64,000 bases of DNA from CALJFL01 sp963669435 (GTDB lineage Bacteria; Pseudomonadota; Gammaproteobacteria; Pseudomonadales; Halieaceae), in NCBI GenBank assembly GCA_963669435.1, contig OY770025.1:3658001-3722000 (forward strand), written 5' to 3'. Position numbers and translations under genes: made by a program. Shown one piece after another: positions 8,757 through 17,538 of the stretch. The notes under the pieces were generated by a model, which made no database searches, was not told the origin of the DNA, and saw only the letters and a program-made list of their open reading frames with translations. Each line of letters starts with the position of its first letter. Positions within the stretch are counted from its first letter, which is position 1.

Positions 8757-9944
8757 TCAGGCGATCACTCCCTCCTGCCGCCATTGGTTGATCTCCTGCT
8801 CCCCATAGCCGAGTTCTGCCAGGATTTCATTGGTGTGTTCACCAAGGCTTGCGCAGACGCGCAGTGGGGGAGAAGGGGTGCCTTCAAAGTTGGCAGGGTT
8901 ATTGGGCTCAGTCAGTGTGCCCGCCAGCGGATGTTCCAGTTCGGCGAAGGATTCGTTCGCCTGCATTTGTGGGTGTTTTGGTAAATCGGTGAGTGTATTG
9001 GCCAGTGAGCAGGGTACATCTTCAGCGCTTAGCGCGGCCATGGCTTCGTCTGCACCCATGTCTGCCGCTTTCTGTGCGACGCGGGCAACCAGGGCCTGTA
9101 ATTCATCAATCTGCGTATTGCGCTGTTTCGCGGTGCCCAGCCCCAACGCCTCCGCATCTTCGCCGAACGCGCGGCAGTAACCTTGAAACTGTTGATCTGT
9201 AGCGGCGGCCGCAGCGCCGTAGCCATCGCGGAATCGCATCAATCTCACCCCGCGAGCAATGGACATACCCTCCTGTGCATTTTCATCGGCAAATGCTGCC
9301 GCGCCGGCCACATCGGCCCACAAAAAGTTCACTACCGAATCGGCCATGGACAGCCGGATGTTTTGGCCCCCGTGGCCGCGCTCGCGCGCAAACAGGGCGG
9401 CGCTGATGGCCTGGCTGGCGGTGAGGGCGGTCACTTTGTCACAGAACAGCTGGTAGTAGTTGCGCGGCTCACCAGTTTTTATATCGGCCTGGCTTTGGGA
9501 AACGCCGGCAAACGCCTGTACAACGTTGTCATAGGCCGGTTTCTGCGCCAGTGGGCCGCGATCGCCAAAGCCACAGATGGAAAGGTAAACAATACCGGAA
9601 TTCACCTCGCTCAGCGCCACGTAGTCAACACCCAGTCGCTCGGCGACGCCCGGACGAAAGTTGTGCAGTACCACGTCGGCGTTGGCCACGAGTTCTTTCA
9701 CCAGCGTCAGGCCCTGTGGCGATTTCAAATTCATTGCCAGGGAACGCTTGCCGCGATTGGTGGTGTGATACAGGCCGCCTACGCCATTACACGAGGCGCC
9801 CAGGTGGCGCATCAGGTCACCCATTCCCGGTGTTTCGATTTTAATGACATCGGCGCCCTGGTCGCACAGCACCGTCGCAGCCATGGGGCCTGCGATCATC
9901 GCACCCAGATCGATGACTCGAACACCCTGCATGGGTCCTGTCAT
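8757..9944 (-). CDS. CaiB/BaiF family (class III) CoA transferase
   Basis: Moves CoA between carboxylic acids, activating a catabolic intermediate without ATP. Seen: N-terminal GVRVIDLGAMIAGPMAA, DVIKIE, and the catalytic aspartate Asp139 in KPAYDNVVQA. Length 395 aa is usual. Start: ATG at 9944 has GAGGA 7 nt upstream and gives the family N-terminus; the frame extends to 10028 without a better site. Its promoter region holds the palindrome at 10046-10060, shared with the LLM gene that starts at 26773. It converges on the PPOX gene with a 43-bp gap. Confidence 0.9.
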   Translation of the reverse strand: MTGPMQGVRVIDLGAMIAGPMAATVLCDQGADVIKIETPGMGDLMRHLGASCNGVGGLYHTTNRGKRSLAMNLKSPQGLTLVKELVANADVVLHNFRPGVAERLGVDYVALSEVNSGIVYLSICGFGDRGPLAQKPAYDNVVQAFAGVSQSQADIKTGEPRNYYQLFCDKVTALTASQAISAALFARERGHGGQNIRLSMADSVVNFLWADVAGAAAFADENAQEGMSIARGVRLMRFRDGYGAAAAATDQQFQGYCRAFGEDAEALGLGTAKQRNTQIDELQALVARVAQKAADMGADEAMAALSAEDVPCSLANTLTDLPKHPQMQANESFAELEHPLAGTLTEPNNPANFEGTPSPPLRVCASLGEHTNEILAELGYGEQEINQWRQEGVIA

Positions 9945-10045
9945 GGCTTTTTCCTCATCCCGAATCTTGTGAAGTGCAAGCCTATCGCACGGCTGGCCCG
10001 TTGGCGAATGCCGGTTAGTTTTTACCACTCGGTGGAGCTTAAGTG

Positions 10046-10060
10046 TTGAATAAAATTCAA
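10046..10060. promoter_or_regulatory. Palindrome TTGAATAAAATTCAA (copy 1)
   Basis: TTGAAT-AAA-ATTCAA, a perfect 6-bp dyad with 3-bp spacer, about 100 bp upstream of the CoA transferase start and 65 bp upstream of the relic frame at 10125. The identical 15-mer recurs once, at 26842-26856. Suggested operator for an unidentified regulator. Confidence 0.5.
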
Positions 10061-10124
10061 AAAAAAGTTACCGTGCTTGAATCGCAAGTTGCGCAGGGAT
10101 CCACCCCGGGTAAGTGGAGGTAAT

Positions 10125-10277
10125 ATGAAAATTGACGCAGCAGTTGGCGGTGATCTCAAAGAGGTCGCCAGTACAGCAGACGAAATAGAGCCCTGTGGCT
10201 CTCACTGTCTGATGACAGCGGAATTGGCTAACGATCCGTTATTCCTTGGTGTTGGCTGGTCAGGCGGCTTGATGTGA
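10125..10277 (+). pseudogene. N-terminal remnant of an LLM-class oxidoreductase
   Basis: A 50-codon frame with a good ribosome site (GTGGAGG, 4 nt before ATG). It begins MKIDAAVGGDLKEVAS and continues TAELANDP. This matches, from memory, the start of a specific LLM oxidoreductase family (MKxDAxLGGDL ... GLWTAETxxDP). The rest of the roughly 330-residue enzyme is missing; after residue 40 the frame runs into unrelated sequence and stops, overlapping the GTG at 10274. Read as a deletion remnant. Alternatively it is a short leader peptide for the serine hydrolase downstream. Confidence 0.55.
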
Positions 10278-10300
10278 TTGCGTCGGTGTATTCAGGCAGT

Positions 10301-11497
10301 ATGCGCGCCCCCTCCATTAACGGGCAGTGTCACCCGGACTTTGCCGCTGTGCAGCCACTGCTGCAAAAACAACTGGCAAAGAACGCGGGCGGTGCTGCTC
10401 TGTGTGTTTATCATCGCGGTGAATGTGTCGTCGACATCTGGGGTGGTGAGCGCGATAAGCAGGGCAATCCCTGGCAAGAAAACACTATGGCGCCGAGTTT
10501 CTCGACCACCAAAGGCGTCACGTCAACGCTGCTTCACGTTTTTGCAGATCGCGGAGAGATCGATTACGACGCGCCGGTCGCGAGGTATTGGCCAGAGTTT
10601 GCCCAGGCAGGAAAGTCACGAATTACGGTACGCCAGGTGCTTTGCCATCAAGCGGGCCTTTATCACATTCGAAAAATGGTTGACCGAGCCGACCGGATGC
10701 TTGATTGGGAGTATATGGTCAGGGCAATCGAGCGTATTGAACCGGCCCACGTACCAGGTACCCGTGCGGGATACCACGCGCTCAGCTATGGATTCATTGT
10801 TGGCGAACTTGTGCAGCGTGTGAGTGGTGGAAATTTTTCGAAGCTGGTGCAAACGGAACTCGCCAGGCCGCTCGAGCTCGATGGCTTGTATGTGGGCGCT
10901 CCGAAAAATCAGCTAGGCCGCGCAGCACAATTAATGGGGCGTGGTCCAGGCTCCCGACTTTCGCGTCGCTTACTCGGCTACTGGGTGCAGGCGAATGTAG
11001 CAAGTGCCAGTCAACTGATGAAGCGCCTTGGCATTGAGGGTGACCCCTACAGTTTCTATGACGCCCTCGCCCCGCGTGGTATGCGGGAGATAGATTTTAA
11101 TACCGCCGAAACCTTGGGTGTGGCCATTCCTGCGGCCAACGGTTTATTTACCGCGCGTTCCCTGGCCAGGTTGTACGCGATGTTGGCGGGCAGGGGCGAG
11201 GTAGATGGTGTGCGACTATTAGGGGCCGATACGGTACGGCACGCAACTGTCCTGCAAACACACCCCGGCAAGCACGCGGTAATCCCCTTTGATCTGCGCT
11301 GGCGACTGGGCTATCACGGCATCTACACCAGTCGTGGATTTCTTGACAGTGCTTTCGGGCATTTTGGGGTAGGCGGTTCCGGCGCCTGGGCTGACCCCGA
11401 CAGGCAACTCGCTGTGGCGGTAATTACCAATGGTGGAGTGAAGTCTCCGCTCGCCCTCAGTACATCGGTGGTTCGCGCTGCGGCAGCGCGGGCGTAG
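10301..11497 (+). CDS. Beta-lactamase-fold serine hydrolase (esterase EstB type)
   Basis: Class C beta-lactamase/penicillin-binding-like hydrolase of 398 aa; members are usually esterases, not resistance enzymes. Seen: catalytic SxxK at Ser68-Thr-Thr-Lys71 (SFSTTKG), the Tyr-containing segment GYHALSYGFIVGE, and the typical N-terminus CVYHRGECVVDIWGGE. No signal peptide, so it is probably cytoplasmic. Start: ATG at 10301 gives the family N-terminus; a GTG at 10274 overlapping the upstream relic would add nine residues. It ends 2 bp before the next thiolase gene, so the two are probably co-transcribed and may act on the same acyl ester or lactone. Confidence 0.85.
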   Translation: MRAPSINGQCHPDFAAVQPLLQKQLAKNAGGAALCVYHRGECVVDIWGGERDKQGNPWQENTMAPSFSTTKGVTSTLLHVFADRGEIDYDAPVARYWPEFAQAGKSRITVRQVLCHQAGLYHIRKMVDRADRMLDWEYMVRAIERIEPAHVPGTRAGYHALSYGFIVGELVQRVSGGNFSKLVQTELARPLELDGLYVGAPKNQLGRAAQLMGRGPGSRLSRRLLGYWVQANVASASQLMKRLGIEGDPYSFYDALAPRGMREIDFNTAETLGVAIPAANGLFTARSLARLYAMLAGRGEVDGVRLLGADTVRHATVLQTHPGKHAVIPFDLRWRLGYHGIYTSRGFLDSAFGHFGVGGSGAWADPDRQLAVAVITNGGVKSPLALSTSVVRAAAARA

Positions 11498-11499
11498 AT

Positions 11500-12720
11500 A
11501 TGAGAGATGTAGCGGTTCTGGGTGTGGGGATGACCCGATTTGGGAAATTCCTGGACAGGGGTATAAAAGACCTGGTGCGAGAGGCGGTTGAAGACGTGCT
11601 CGCCGACGCTGGTGTCGAAAAATCTGTGCTCGAGGCGGCCTATGTGGGCAACGCGGCCGCGGGTGCCATGACTGGCCAGCACATGATCCGTGGCCAGGTG
11701 GTGCTCGACCCGCTGGGTATTAGTGAAATCCCTATTTACAACGTTGAGAACGCCTGTGCCAGTAGCACCTATGCGTTCAATCTTGCCTGGACGGCAGTTG
11801 CCGGTGGAGCTCATGACTGCGTGTTGGTTGTTGGGTTTGAAAAGCTTTTCGATGCCGATAAATCAAAACCCTTTCTGGCGCTGGAGTCTGCACTGGATGT
11901 GCAGGATTACGAGTACTATTTTCGGCAGGTTGAGGAGAGCCTTGGGGGCGAGACGAAGATTTTCCCTGAGGGAGAACAACAACGCAGTCGATTGATGGAT
12001 GTTTATTCGTTTCTGGTTAAGCGCTACATGGATGATTACGGCCTTACCCGTGAGCACTTCGCGCAGTTGTCAGTAAAGGCCCACAGGAATGGCGCACTTA
12101 ATCCCAAGGCACAGTATCAACATGAGGTCACCGTAGACGAGGTGCTTACTTCTGGTGATGTCGCCTGGCCCTTTACACGCATGATGTGCGCCCCGATAGG
12201 TGATGGCGCAGCAGCGGCAATTGTTTGTTCCAAGTCGTTTGCAACCAGGTTGACACGCAAGCCTGTCTGGGTGCCTGCCTCCATTGTGGGTAGTGGCAAG
12301 GTTGGTACTGACCTGGAGGATACGCTCACGCGACGTATGGGCAAGAAACTGTTTGAGTCCGGCGCTATTGATCCCGCGGATATCGATGTGGCGGAGGTTC
12401 ACGATACCACTTCTTCGACTGAAATTATCGACCTTATCGAACTGGGTCTATGTCCTGCGGAACTGGCCGCCGAGCGCATTGAGCAGGGTTATTACGATCA
12501 GGCAGGCTCGTTGCCGACCAATCCTTCCGGCGGTCTGGTTTCCAAGGGGCACCCCATCGGAGCAACTGGGCTCGGCCAGATTTACGAGGTGGTAAAACAA
12601 TTGCGTGGTGATGCCGGTGCCAGGCAGGTAAACGGCGCAAAAGTTGGATTGACCCACAATGGTGGAGGGATTCTGGGAATCGATACCGGCGCTATGGCGC
12701 TACATGTTTTTAACACATAA
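11500..12720 (+). CDS. Thiolase (SCP2-type acetyl-CoA acyltransferase)
   Basis: Predicted to catalyse thiolytic cleavage of a 3-oxoacyl-CoA, 406 aa. Seen: nucleophile loop NVENACASSTYAF with the active Cys, GHPIGATGLGQIYE with the conserved histidine, and C-terminal THNGGGILGIDTG, where the second cysteine of bacterial biosynthetic thiolases is absent, as in the SCPx subgroup. Compared with the protein at 2340 this one keeps the histidine and is the better candidate for real thiolysis. It sits 2 bp after the serine hydrolase and 21 bp before the PaaK-like gene. Confidence 0.88.
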   Translation: MRDVAVLGVGMTRFGKFLDRGIKDLVREAVEDVLADAGVEKSVLEAAYVGNAAAGAMTGQHMIRGQVVLDPLGISEIPIYNVENACASSTYAFNLAWTAVAGGAHDCVLVVGFEKLFDADKSKPFLALESALDVQDYEYYFRQVEESLGGETKIFPEGEQQRSRLMDVYSFLVKRYMDDYGLTREHFAQLSVKAHRNGALNPKAQYQHEVTVDEVLTSGDVAWPFTRMMCAPIGDGAAAAIVCSKSFATRLTRKPVWVPASIVGSGKVGTDLEDTLTRRMGKKLFESGAIDPADIDVAEVHDTTSSTEIIDLIELGLCPAELAAERIEQGYYDQAGSLPTNPSGGLVSKGHPIGATGLGQIYEVVKQLRGDAGARQVNGAKVGLTHNGGGILGIDTGAMALHVFNT

Positions 12721-12741
12721 GCCGACCAGGAGAATAAAAGA

Positions 12742-14130
12742 ATGGCTGATTATGCGGGACCCCAGTTGCAACGCCCGGACCAGAAATACTTCAACGAGGA
12801 AATGGAGCCGCTGCTGCATACCCCGGAAATGTTGAAGATACAGGAAGAAAAATTGCCAGCGACATTGCGTTTTTTCTACGATCATGTGCCTTTTGATCGT
12901 GAGCGTATGGAGAAGGCAGGTATCAAACCGGAAGACGTCCGGACCTTTGGAGACCTCGCTCAAGCGCTCCCCATTTGCGGGCAGGCGGATTACCGCGATG
13001 TTTTTGAGCATTTTGACAATGACATGCTCAAGGCCTACGACTATCTGTACGGTGCAGAGCGCATGAAGAACCTGCATCTGCTTACCACCACCTCAGGTAC
13101 AACCGGTATACCCACTCCATACCCGGTGTTCCATAAGACCGTGGATGCCATGGGCGAGATTTTGGGTCGCATGGGCTGGCGCGCCGGCTTACGCTCGGGG
13201 GATCGTTTAGCGATTGGATACGGGCTTAGCATGCACGCGGCCGGAACTCCGATCCTGTATTACTACCGCAAGATTGCAGGGGTAACTATCGTTCCTATTG
13301 GGGCGGAGGCTGGTGCGGAGCGCTTCCTGACCCTGTTAAAACTGTTCCAGGTGAACGCGATTACGTGCACGCCATCACTGGCTTTGTACCTTGCTGAGCA
13401 GTGCCAGGAGGTGTTGGGCCATCCCATTGGCGACCTGGGTATTGAAAAGCTGTTGTTGGGCGCGGAACCCGGGGCGGGGATCCCTGAAATTCGGGAGCGC
13501 CTGGAGAGTGACTACGGCGCCAGCGTCATTGACGTCGGGGCGGGTTATGGCGTGTCCTGTGAACACCCTGAATACCAGGGGATGCACTGGATAGCCGATG
13601 ACCATTGTTACTATGAGCTGGTCGATCCAGAAACCTTTGAGCCTGTACCCATGGAAAATGGCGCTACAGGTTTGGGGGTTTTCACGCCACTGGAGCCAGA
13701 GGCAACGATCTATTTTTCCAACCTGCGCTACACGCTGAACGATATTCACCAGGTGTTCACCGACCCTTGCCCCTGTGGTCGTACTGGTTTTCGCTACAAG
13801 ATTGTCGGACGTGCGGATGACATGCTGAAGGTCAAGGGCGTGCCTATCTATCCAGCCGCTATCCAGGGCCTGATCAACGGCTTCGCCCCGCGTCTTACGG
13901 GGTCGTTTCGCATTGTGCTGGAGCGCGAGCCGCCACTGGTGCTGCCACCCTTGCAATTGAAGATTGAGTATGGGGAAGGCGTGAAGGAAGGCAATCTCGC
14001 GGCGCTGGAACAAGAGGTGAGCGACAAGATGCATGTGCTGCTAAAAGTGCGGCCGGCGATCACCTGGCTCGCGCCGAATTCACTGGAGCGCGCTACCAAG
14101 AAAACCCAATTGTTTGAAAAGAACTATTAA
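12742..14130 (+). CDS. Phenylacetate-CoA ligase-like AMP-forming enzyme (PaaK family)
   Basis: ATP-dependent activation of an aromatic or cyclic carboxylic acid to its CoA thioester. Seen: the P-loop TTTSGTTGIPTP at residues 115-126, the PaaK-type middle segment GAEPGAG, and the C-terminal YKIVGRADDMLKVKGVPIYP hinge of the ANL superfamily. 462 aa, normal for the family. Ribosome site AGGAG precedes the ATG. The CPCGRTG segment is typical of PaaK-like proteins. Position between thiolase and saccharopine-dehydrogenase-like reductase suggests it primes a ring-derived acid. Confidence 0.87.
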   Translation: MADYAGPQLQRPDQKYFNEEMEPLLHTPEMLKIQEEKLPATLRFFYDHVPFDRERMEKAGIKPEDVRTFGDLAQALPICGQADYRDVFEHFDNDMLKAYDYLYGAERMKNLHLLTTTSGTTGIPTPYPVFHKTVDAMGEILGRMGWRAGLRSGDRLAIGYGLSMHAAGTPILYYYRKIAGVTIVPIGAEAGAERFLTLLKLFQVNAITCTPSLALYLAEQCQEVLGHPIGDLGIEKLLLGAEPGAGIPEIRERLESDYGASVIDVGAGYGVSCEHPEYQGMHWIADDHCYYELVDPETFEPVPMENGATGLGVFTPLEPEATIYFSNLRYTLNDIHQVFTDPCPCGRTGFRYKIVGRADDMLKVKGVPIYPAAIQGLINGFAPRLTGSFRIVLEREPPLVLPPLQLKIEYGEGVKEGNLAALEQEVSDKMHVLLKVRPAITWLAPNSLERATKKTQLFEKNY

Positions 14131-14158
14131 CCGTCACGATATAAGGAGAACTAGTGAT

Positions 14159-15277
14159 ATGACGGCGACACCCAAGGTATTGGTATACGGCTTCAGCGGC
14201 TATACCGGCAAGATTATTGGCGAAGCCCTGGCCAAGCGCGGCATTCCATTTTATGCAGCGGGCCGCAACGAGCAACGCCTGCACGGCGAGCTGGCCGTGG
14301 TCCGTGAGCGTCTGGGACGCGATTTTGCAGCAGAGGTTGCTGCGCTGGATTGCAGCGTGGATTCGCTATTGCCGCTGTTCCGCGAGGTAGACGTTGTTAT
14401 CAACAGCGTCGGGCCTTTCATGCAGGTAGCGTGGCCGGTAGTGGAAGCCTGTTTGCAGGGTGATTGTCATTACCTGGATATCACCGGTGAACAGGATTTT
14501 ACCCTGGCAGTAAAAGAGCGATACGGTGATGCCTTCGCAGCCAAGAATTTACTGCTGGCACCAGCCAGCGCCTGGATGAGCGCGGCGGGCGCCCTGGCGG
14601 CTGAGGTCTGTCTGGAAACCGAGGGCGTGGATACGCTGGATATTGTTTATCACGTCGAGCATGGGCTTCCATCTGTGGCTTCCACGCAATCGTTTTTACG
14701 TATGAGTTGTAACAACACGTCACAGTATTCACTGGTTCTCGATGAATTCCAGGTTTGGGCGAATGATGTTTTCTATCATGTCTCCATGCCCTTCAGGAAT
14801 TGCATGGTACGTGCACATCCCTGGGGCGGTGGTGCGGAGCCGGTTTGGTACAAGGATGATGACCGGGTGCGCAACTGTTCAGCCATGGTCGCGATTGGTG
14901 AGCACCTCGTCGACAGTACCCTGGCCGCCATCAACGAGTTCAACGAGCGCTCTGTTGGCAAAAGCCAGGAAGAGCGTGAAGAAATAACCAATGATATCGC
15001 CGCGCGCATGGAAGTCGTGGAGCCACCGGTAGATGATATCGACGTACAGCGCAGCATGGTCGTTTGCTACGCCCGCGGCAGGCAGACCGCCAGCGAGTTT
15101 GTGCTCCATCTGGCGGCACCGTATTCCTGGACCGGTGATCTCAGTGCTGAACTGGCCGAGCGCATTCTCAACGGCCAATTGAAGAAAGCAGGTTTCCAGT
15201 CGGCGGCTACCGCCTTTGGTCACCGGGAGTTACTCAAGGTGTACCACGAGGCCGGTATTTGCAGTATGCCGGACTAA
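14159..15277 (+). CDS. Saccharopine-dehydrogenase-like / trans-acting enoyl reductase family
   Basis: NAD(P)-binding protein of 372 aa. Seen: Rossmann motif VYGFSGYTGKIIGEAL at residues 8-23, AGRNEQRL, and NSVGPFMQVAWPVVEACL, all typical of the saccharopine-dehydrogenase-like family that includes mycobacterial trans-acting enoyl reductases. True lysine metabolism is unlikely in this acyl-CoA setting. Start: ATG at 14159 follows AAGGAG by about 10 nt; an earlier in-frame start at 14114 would overlap the previous gene. A reductive step on an acyl or cyclic intermediate is inferred only. Confidence 0.78.
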   Translation: MTATPKVLVYGFSGYTGKIIGEALAKRGIPFYAAGRNEQRLHGELAVVRERLGRDFAAEVAALDCSVDSLLPLFREVDVVINSVGPFMQVAWPVVEACLQGDCHYLDITGEQDFTLAVKERYGDAFAAKNLLLAPASAWMSAAGALAAEVCLETEGVDTLDIVYHVEHGLPSVASTQSFLRMSCNNTSQYSLVLDEFQVWANDVFYHVSMPFRNCMVRAHPWGGGAEPVWYKDDDRVRNCSAMVAIGEHLVDSTLAAINEFNERSVGKSQEEREEITNDIAARMEVVEPPVDDIDVQRSMVVCYARGRQTASEFVLHLAAPYSWTGDLSAELAERILNGQLKKAGFQSAATAFGHRELLKVYHEAGICSMPD

Positions 15278-15354
15278 GGGTTTGGCGATGTAAATAACAA
15301 CACGCGCTAGCTATCACGTGCGTGTTGCGGATATGAAATTTGGAGAGAGAAACA

Positions 15355-16170
15355 ATGAGTATTGCAGGGCTTAAGTTCCTGGTCACCGGCGCTGCCACGG
15401 GTATTGGCGCAGCGACAGCCACACTGGCGGCCAGCAAAGGGGCGCATGTGCTGGTCTCTGATGTCAACGACGAGGGTGGACAGGCGCTGGTCGACGAGAT
15501 TCGCGAAGCTGGCGGCGTTGCCCATTACCAACACTGCGATGTCAGTAACGAGGAGCAAGTCCAGGCGTTAATGCAAGCGGCCGCAGATACCCTGGGCGGA
15601 CTGGATGTACTGCACAACAATGCGGGGATTCACGAGACGATACTCGGTGAGGGTATCACGCTGGAAACCATGAGCCGCGAGACCTTCGAAAAGGTGATGG
15701 GGATCAACCTCGTGGGCCCGTTTATGTGCGCCAAGTATGCGCTTCCGCTACTCAAGCAAAGTGATAACGCCTCAATCATCAATGCCGGCTCCACCGGTTC
15801 CTTCAGCGCTTACGAACACAGCGTTGCCTACGGTTCCAGCAAGGGTGGTATAGCCATGCTGACCAAAAACCTCGCGGTGGATTTGGCCCCACACCGCATT
15901 CGCGTTAATTGTTACTGCCCCGGCACGATCAAGACCCAGATGGTGGAGAATTTCATCGCCGCCTCCCACGACGCGGAGATACTAGTCAGCCCGAAGACAC
16001 TGACACACCTGGTACCTCGCCTGGGAGAAACGCGAGAGGTCGCGGAGTTGGTTTGTTTCCTGGCTAGTGAGCAGTCCAGTTTTGTAAATGGCGTAGTCTG
16101 GCTGATTGACGGTGGCTCGCTGGCCTGGCGCGGTACCATTGACGCGCTGGGTATGAAGGGAGAGATGTGA
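15355..16170 (+). CDS. Short-chain dehydrogenase/reductase (SDR)
   Basis: NAD(P)-dependent oxidoreductase, 271 aa. Seen: TGAATGIG cofactor motif near residues 12-19, NNAG, catalytic Ser (NAGSTGS), YGSSK as the Tyr-x3-Lys pair, and the C-terminal VNGVVWLIDGG. The aspartate after strand 2 (VSDVN) favours NAD. The ATG at 15355 follows GGAGAG; upstream TTG at 15340 lacks such spacing. Its stop overlaps the GTG start of the VOC gene by 4 nt, so the two are translationally coupled. Confidence 0.9.
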   Translation: MSIAGLKFLVTGAATGIGAATATLAASKGAHVLVSDVNDEGGQALVDEIREAGGVAHYQHCDVSNEEQVQALMQAAADTLGGLDVLHNNAGIHETILGEGITLETMSRETFEKVMGINLVGPFMCAKYALPLLKQSDNASIINAGSTGSFSAYEHSVAYGSSKGGIAMLTKNLAVDLAPHRIRVNCYCPGTIKTQMVENFIAASHDAEILVSPKTLTHLVPRLGETREVAELVCFLASEQSSFVNGVVWLIDGGSLAWRGTIDALGMKGEM

Positions 16171-17255
16171 TCAAGCAGTTGGCGACAGCATTGATGGCGT
16201 CACTTCTGCTTGCCTCTGGCGTAGCAGCGGAGTCGCCGGCGACTGATGACCCTGCCATCGCCATCAGTGGGCGCATACACTTCAACATCAACGTCAGCGA
16301 TTTTGAGCGTTCACGGGCATTTTACTCGGCGCTGGGTTTTGTGGACTCTATCGGCTATCCGCCTACTAATACCCTGGAGGTTGCCCAGGCCATGGGCATC
16401 GACCATGTCTACCTGTTGCGCGCAGAACTATTGTTCCAGCGCTCGCTGAGTGGCGGCTTCATAGACCTTATTGAGTGGACGAATCCGCGCAATCTCGACC
16501 CCCCGTACCCCGATCTTTTTCGTCTGGGCATTATCAGTGCGCAGGTGCTCAGCGCAGATTTTGACGCCGATGTGGCGCGCCTGCGTGAGCAGGGCATAGA
16601 GATTCTGGGAGAGCCGTCCCGATGGCCTGATGGCGGGCGCTTTGCTTTCTTCAAGGATCCCGATGGAACCTTCCTGGAGTTGGGGGAGGGGGTGAGCGAC
16701 CGCGCGACCGGCCGCGTCACCGAACCGGGTTTAGCGGCTACGGTGGGCCTGGGCAAAATCAGTGTCAATGTCAGCGATCTGGATCGCTCGTGCGCGTTCT
16801 ACCAGATGTTGGGTTTCGTTACTGAGACCTCCGTTATTGACCACGGCGGAGTCGCGGGCATTGCCGCAGCCCTGGGGGTAAACCCGGATTATGCATTTCG
16901 CCGGCTACATATGCGGCATCCTTCGGATGGTACGGCACTGGAGTTAACACAGTGGAGCAATCCATTCAGCGACCAGCCTCCATTTCCTGCCCCGATTAAT
17001 CATTTAGGTATCCACCGTATCGCGTATGCCACCAATGACCTGGAGGGTGATATCGAGAAACTCAAAGACCGCGGCGTGACCTTTGTATCCGAGCGGGCCC
17101 CCTGTTGTGAGGGGCCTGATTCGCCCCACGGCATTGTTGTCTTTGAAGACCCTGACGGGGTGTTTTTCGAGCTGGTAGATACCCCGGAGGACTACTGGGA
17201 GCAGGTAAAGGCTGCTTTTGGGGGTGAGAACAGGGAGGCGAGGGGCGATGAGTAA
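16167..17255 (+). CDS. Exported protein with two VOC (glyoxalase/dioxygenase) domains
   Basis: 362 aa with a signal peptide (hydrophobic residues 5-18, cleavage likely after AAGVAA-type segment SGVAA near 22), then two vicinal-oxygen-chelate domains. Domain 1 begins IHFNINVSDFERSRAFY (about 36-52) and ends FKDPDGTFLELGE; domain 2 begins KISVNVSDLDRSCAFY (about 196-211) and ends FEDPDGVFFELVD. The glutamates of ELGE and ELVD are metal ligands in this superfamily; the paired histidines are less clear. Start is GTG at 16167, overlapping the SDR stop. Export to the periplasm is unusual for this fold. Lyase, dioxygenase or binding roles cannot be told apart. Confidence 0.8.
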   Translation: MIKQLATALMASLLLASGVAAESPATDDPAIAISGRIHFNINVSDFERSRAFYSALGFVDSIGYPPTNTLEVAQAMGIDHVYLLRAELLFQRSLSGGFIDLIEWTNPRNLDPPYPDLFRLGIISAQVLSADFDADVARLREQGIEILGEPSRWPDGGRFAFFKDPDGTFLELGEGVSDRATGRVTEPGLAATVGLGKISVNVSDLDRSCAFYQMLGFVTETSVIDHGGVAGIAAALGVNPDYAFRRLHMRHPSDGTALELTQWSNPFSDQPPFPAPINHLGIHRIAYATNDLEGDIEKLKDRGVTFVSERAPCCEGPDSPHGIVVFEDPDGVFFELVDTPEDYWEQVKAAFGGENREARGDE

Positions 17256-17270
17256 AAGCGCAGCTGCCCC

Positions 17271-17285
17271 GGGCTTTTTTAGCCC
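17271..17285 (+). terminator. Weak hairpin after the VOC gene
   Basis: GGGCT-TTTTT-AGCCC, a 5-bp stem with a 5-nt loop, 15 bp after the VOC stop; the T-run is in the loop rather than after the stem, so terminator strength is doubtful. It marks the probable end of the transcript running from about 10301. Confidence 0.3.
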
Positions 17286-17417
17286 TAAAAAGCGAGTATC
17301 AACTAGCGAAATAGCCACTGTTCATGCGTGTTACAGCCGTTTTGGGGAATTTTCCGTATTACGCGGTTCGAACCCCCAAATCGTCACGGTTGGTGGACAA
17401 AATTTCGCCAAAAAATA

Positions 17418-17446
17418 TTGAATAAGTTAAAAAACCGGATATACTG
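17418..17446. promoter_or_regulatory. Composite half-sites upstream of TonB receptor
   Basis: TTGAATAA at 17418-17425 matches the left half of the palindromes at 10046 and 26842, and CCGG-ATAT-ACTG at 17435-17446 followed by ATTTTT matches the right half of the CAGT-N4-ACTG sites. Both lie about 100 bp before the receptor start. Each half alone could be chance; together they suggest the receptor belongs to the same regulatory network. Confidence 0.3.
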
Positions 17447-17538
17447 ATTTTTATCAATGAAACAATAATTATTACAACCTGAGTTGTCGAAGCTGTACCT
17501 GAATTGTCGCTCTATAAATAAAACTACGGAGATCGCTG

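Noticed and set aside
10301..11497. Antibiotic-resistance beta-lactamase
   Set aside because: The SxxK and overall layout match EstB-type esterases, there is no signal peptide, and the operon is acyl-CoA metabolism.
14159..15277. Lysine biosynthesis/degradation saccharopine dehydrogenase
   Set aside because: Only the NAD(P)-binding part is characteristic; the neighbours and the C-terminal half point to an acyl reductase-like role.
17368..17385. tRNA T-arm-like GCGGTTCGAACCCCC
   Set aside because: The arms do not pair properly and no acceptor, D or anticodon stem could be built around it.
17248..17421. Small frame beginning MSKSAAAPGFFSPKK after the VOC gene
   Set aside because: It contains the hairpin and promoter-like sequence, has biased composition and no recognisable family; probably chance.
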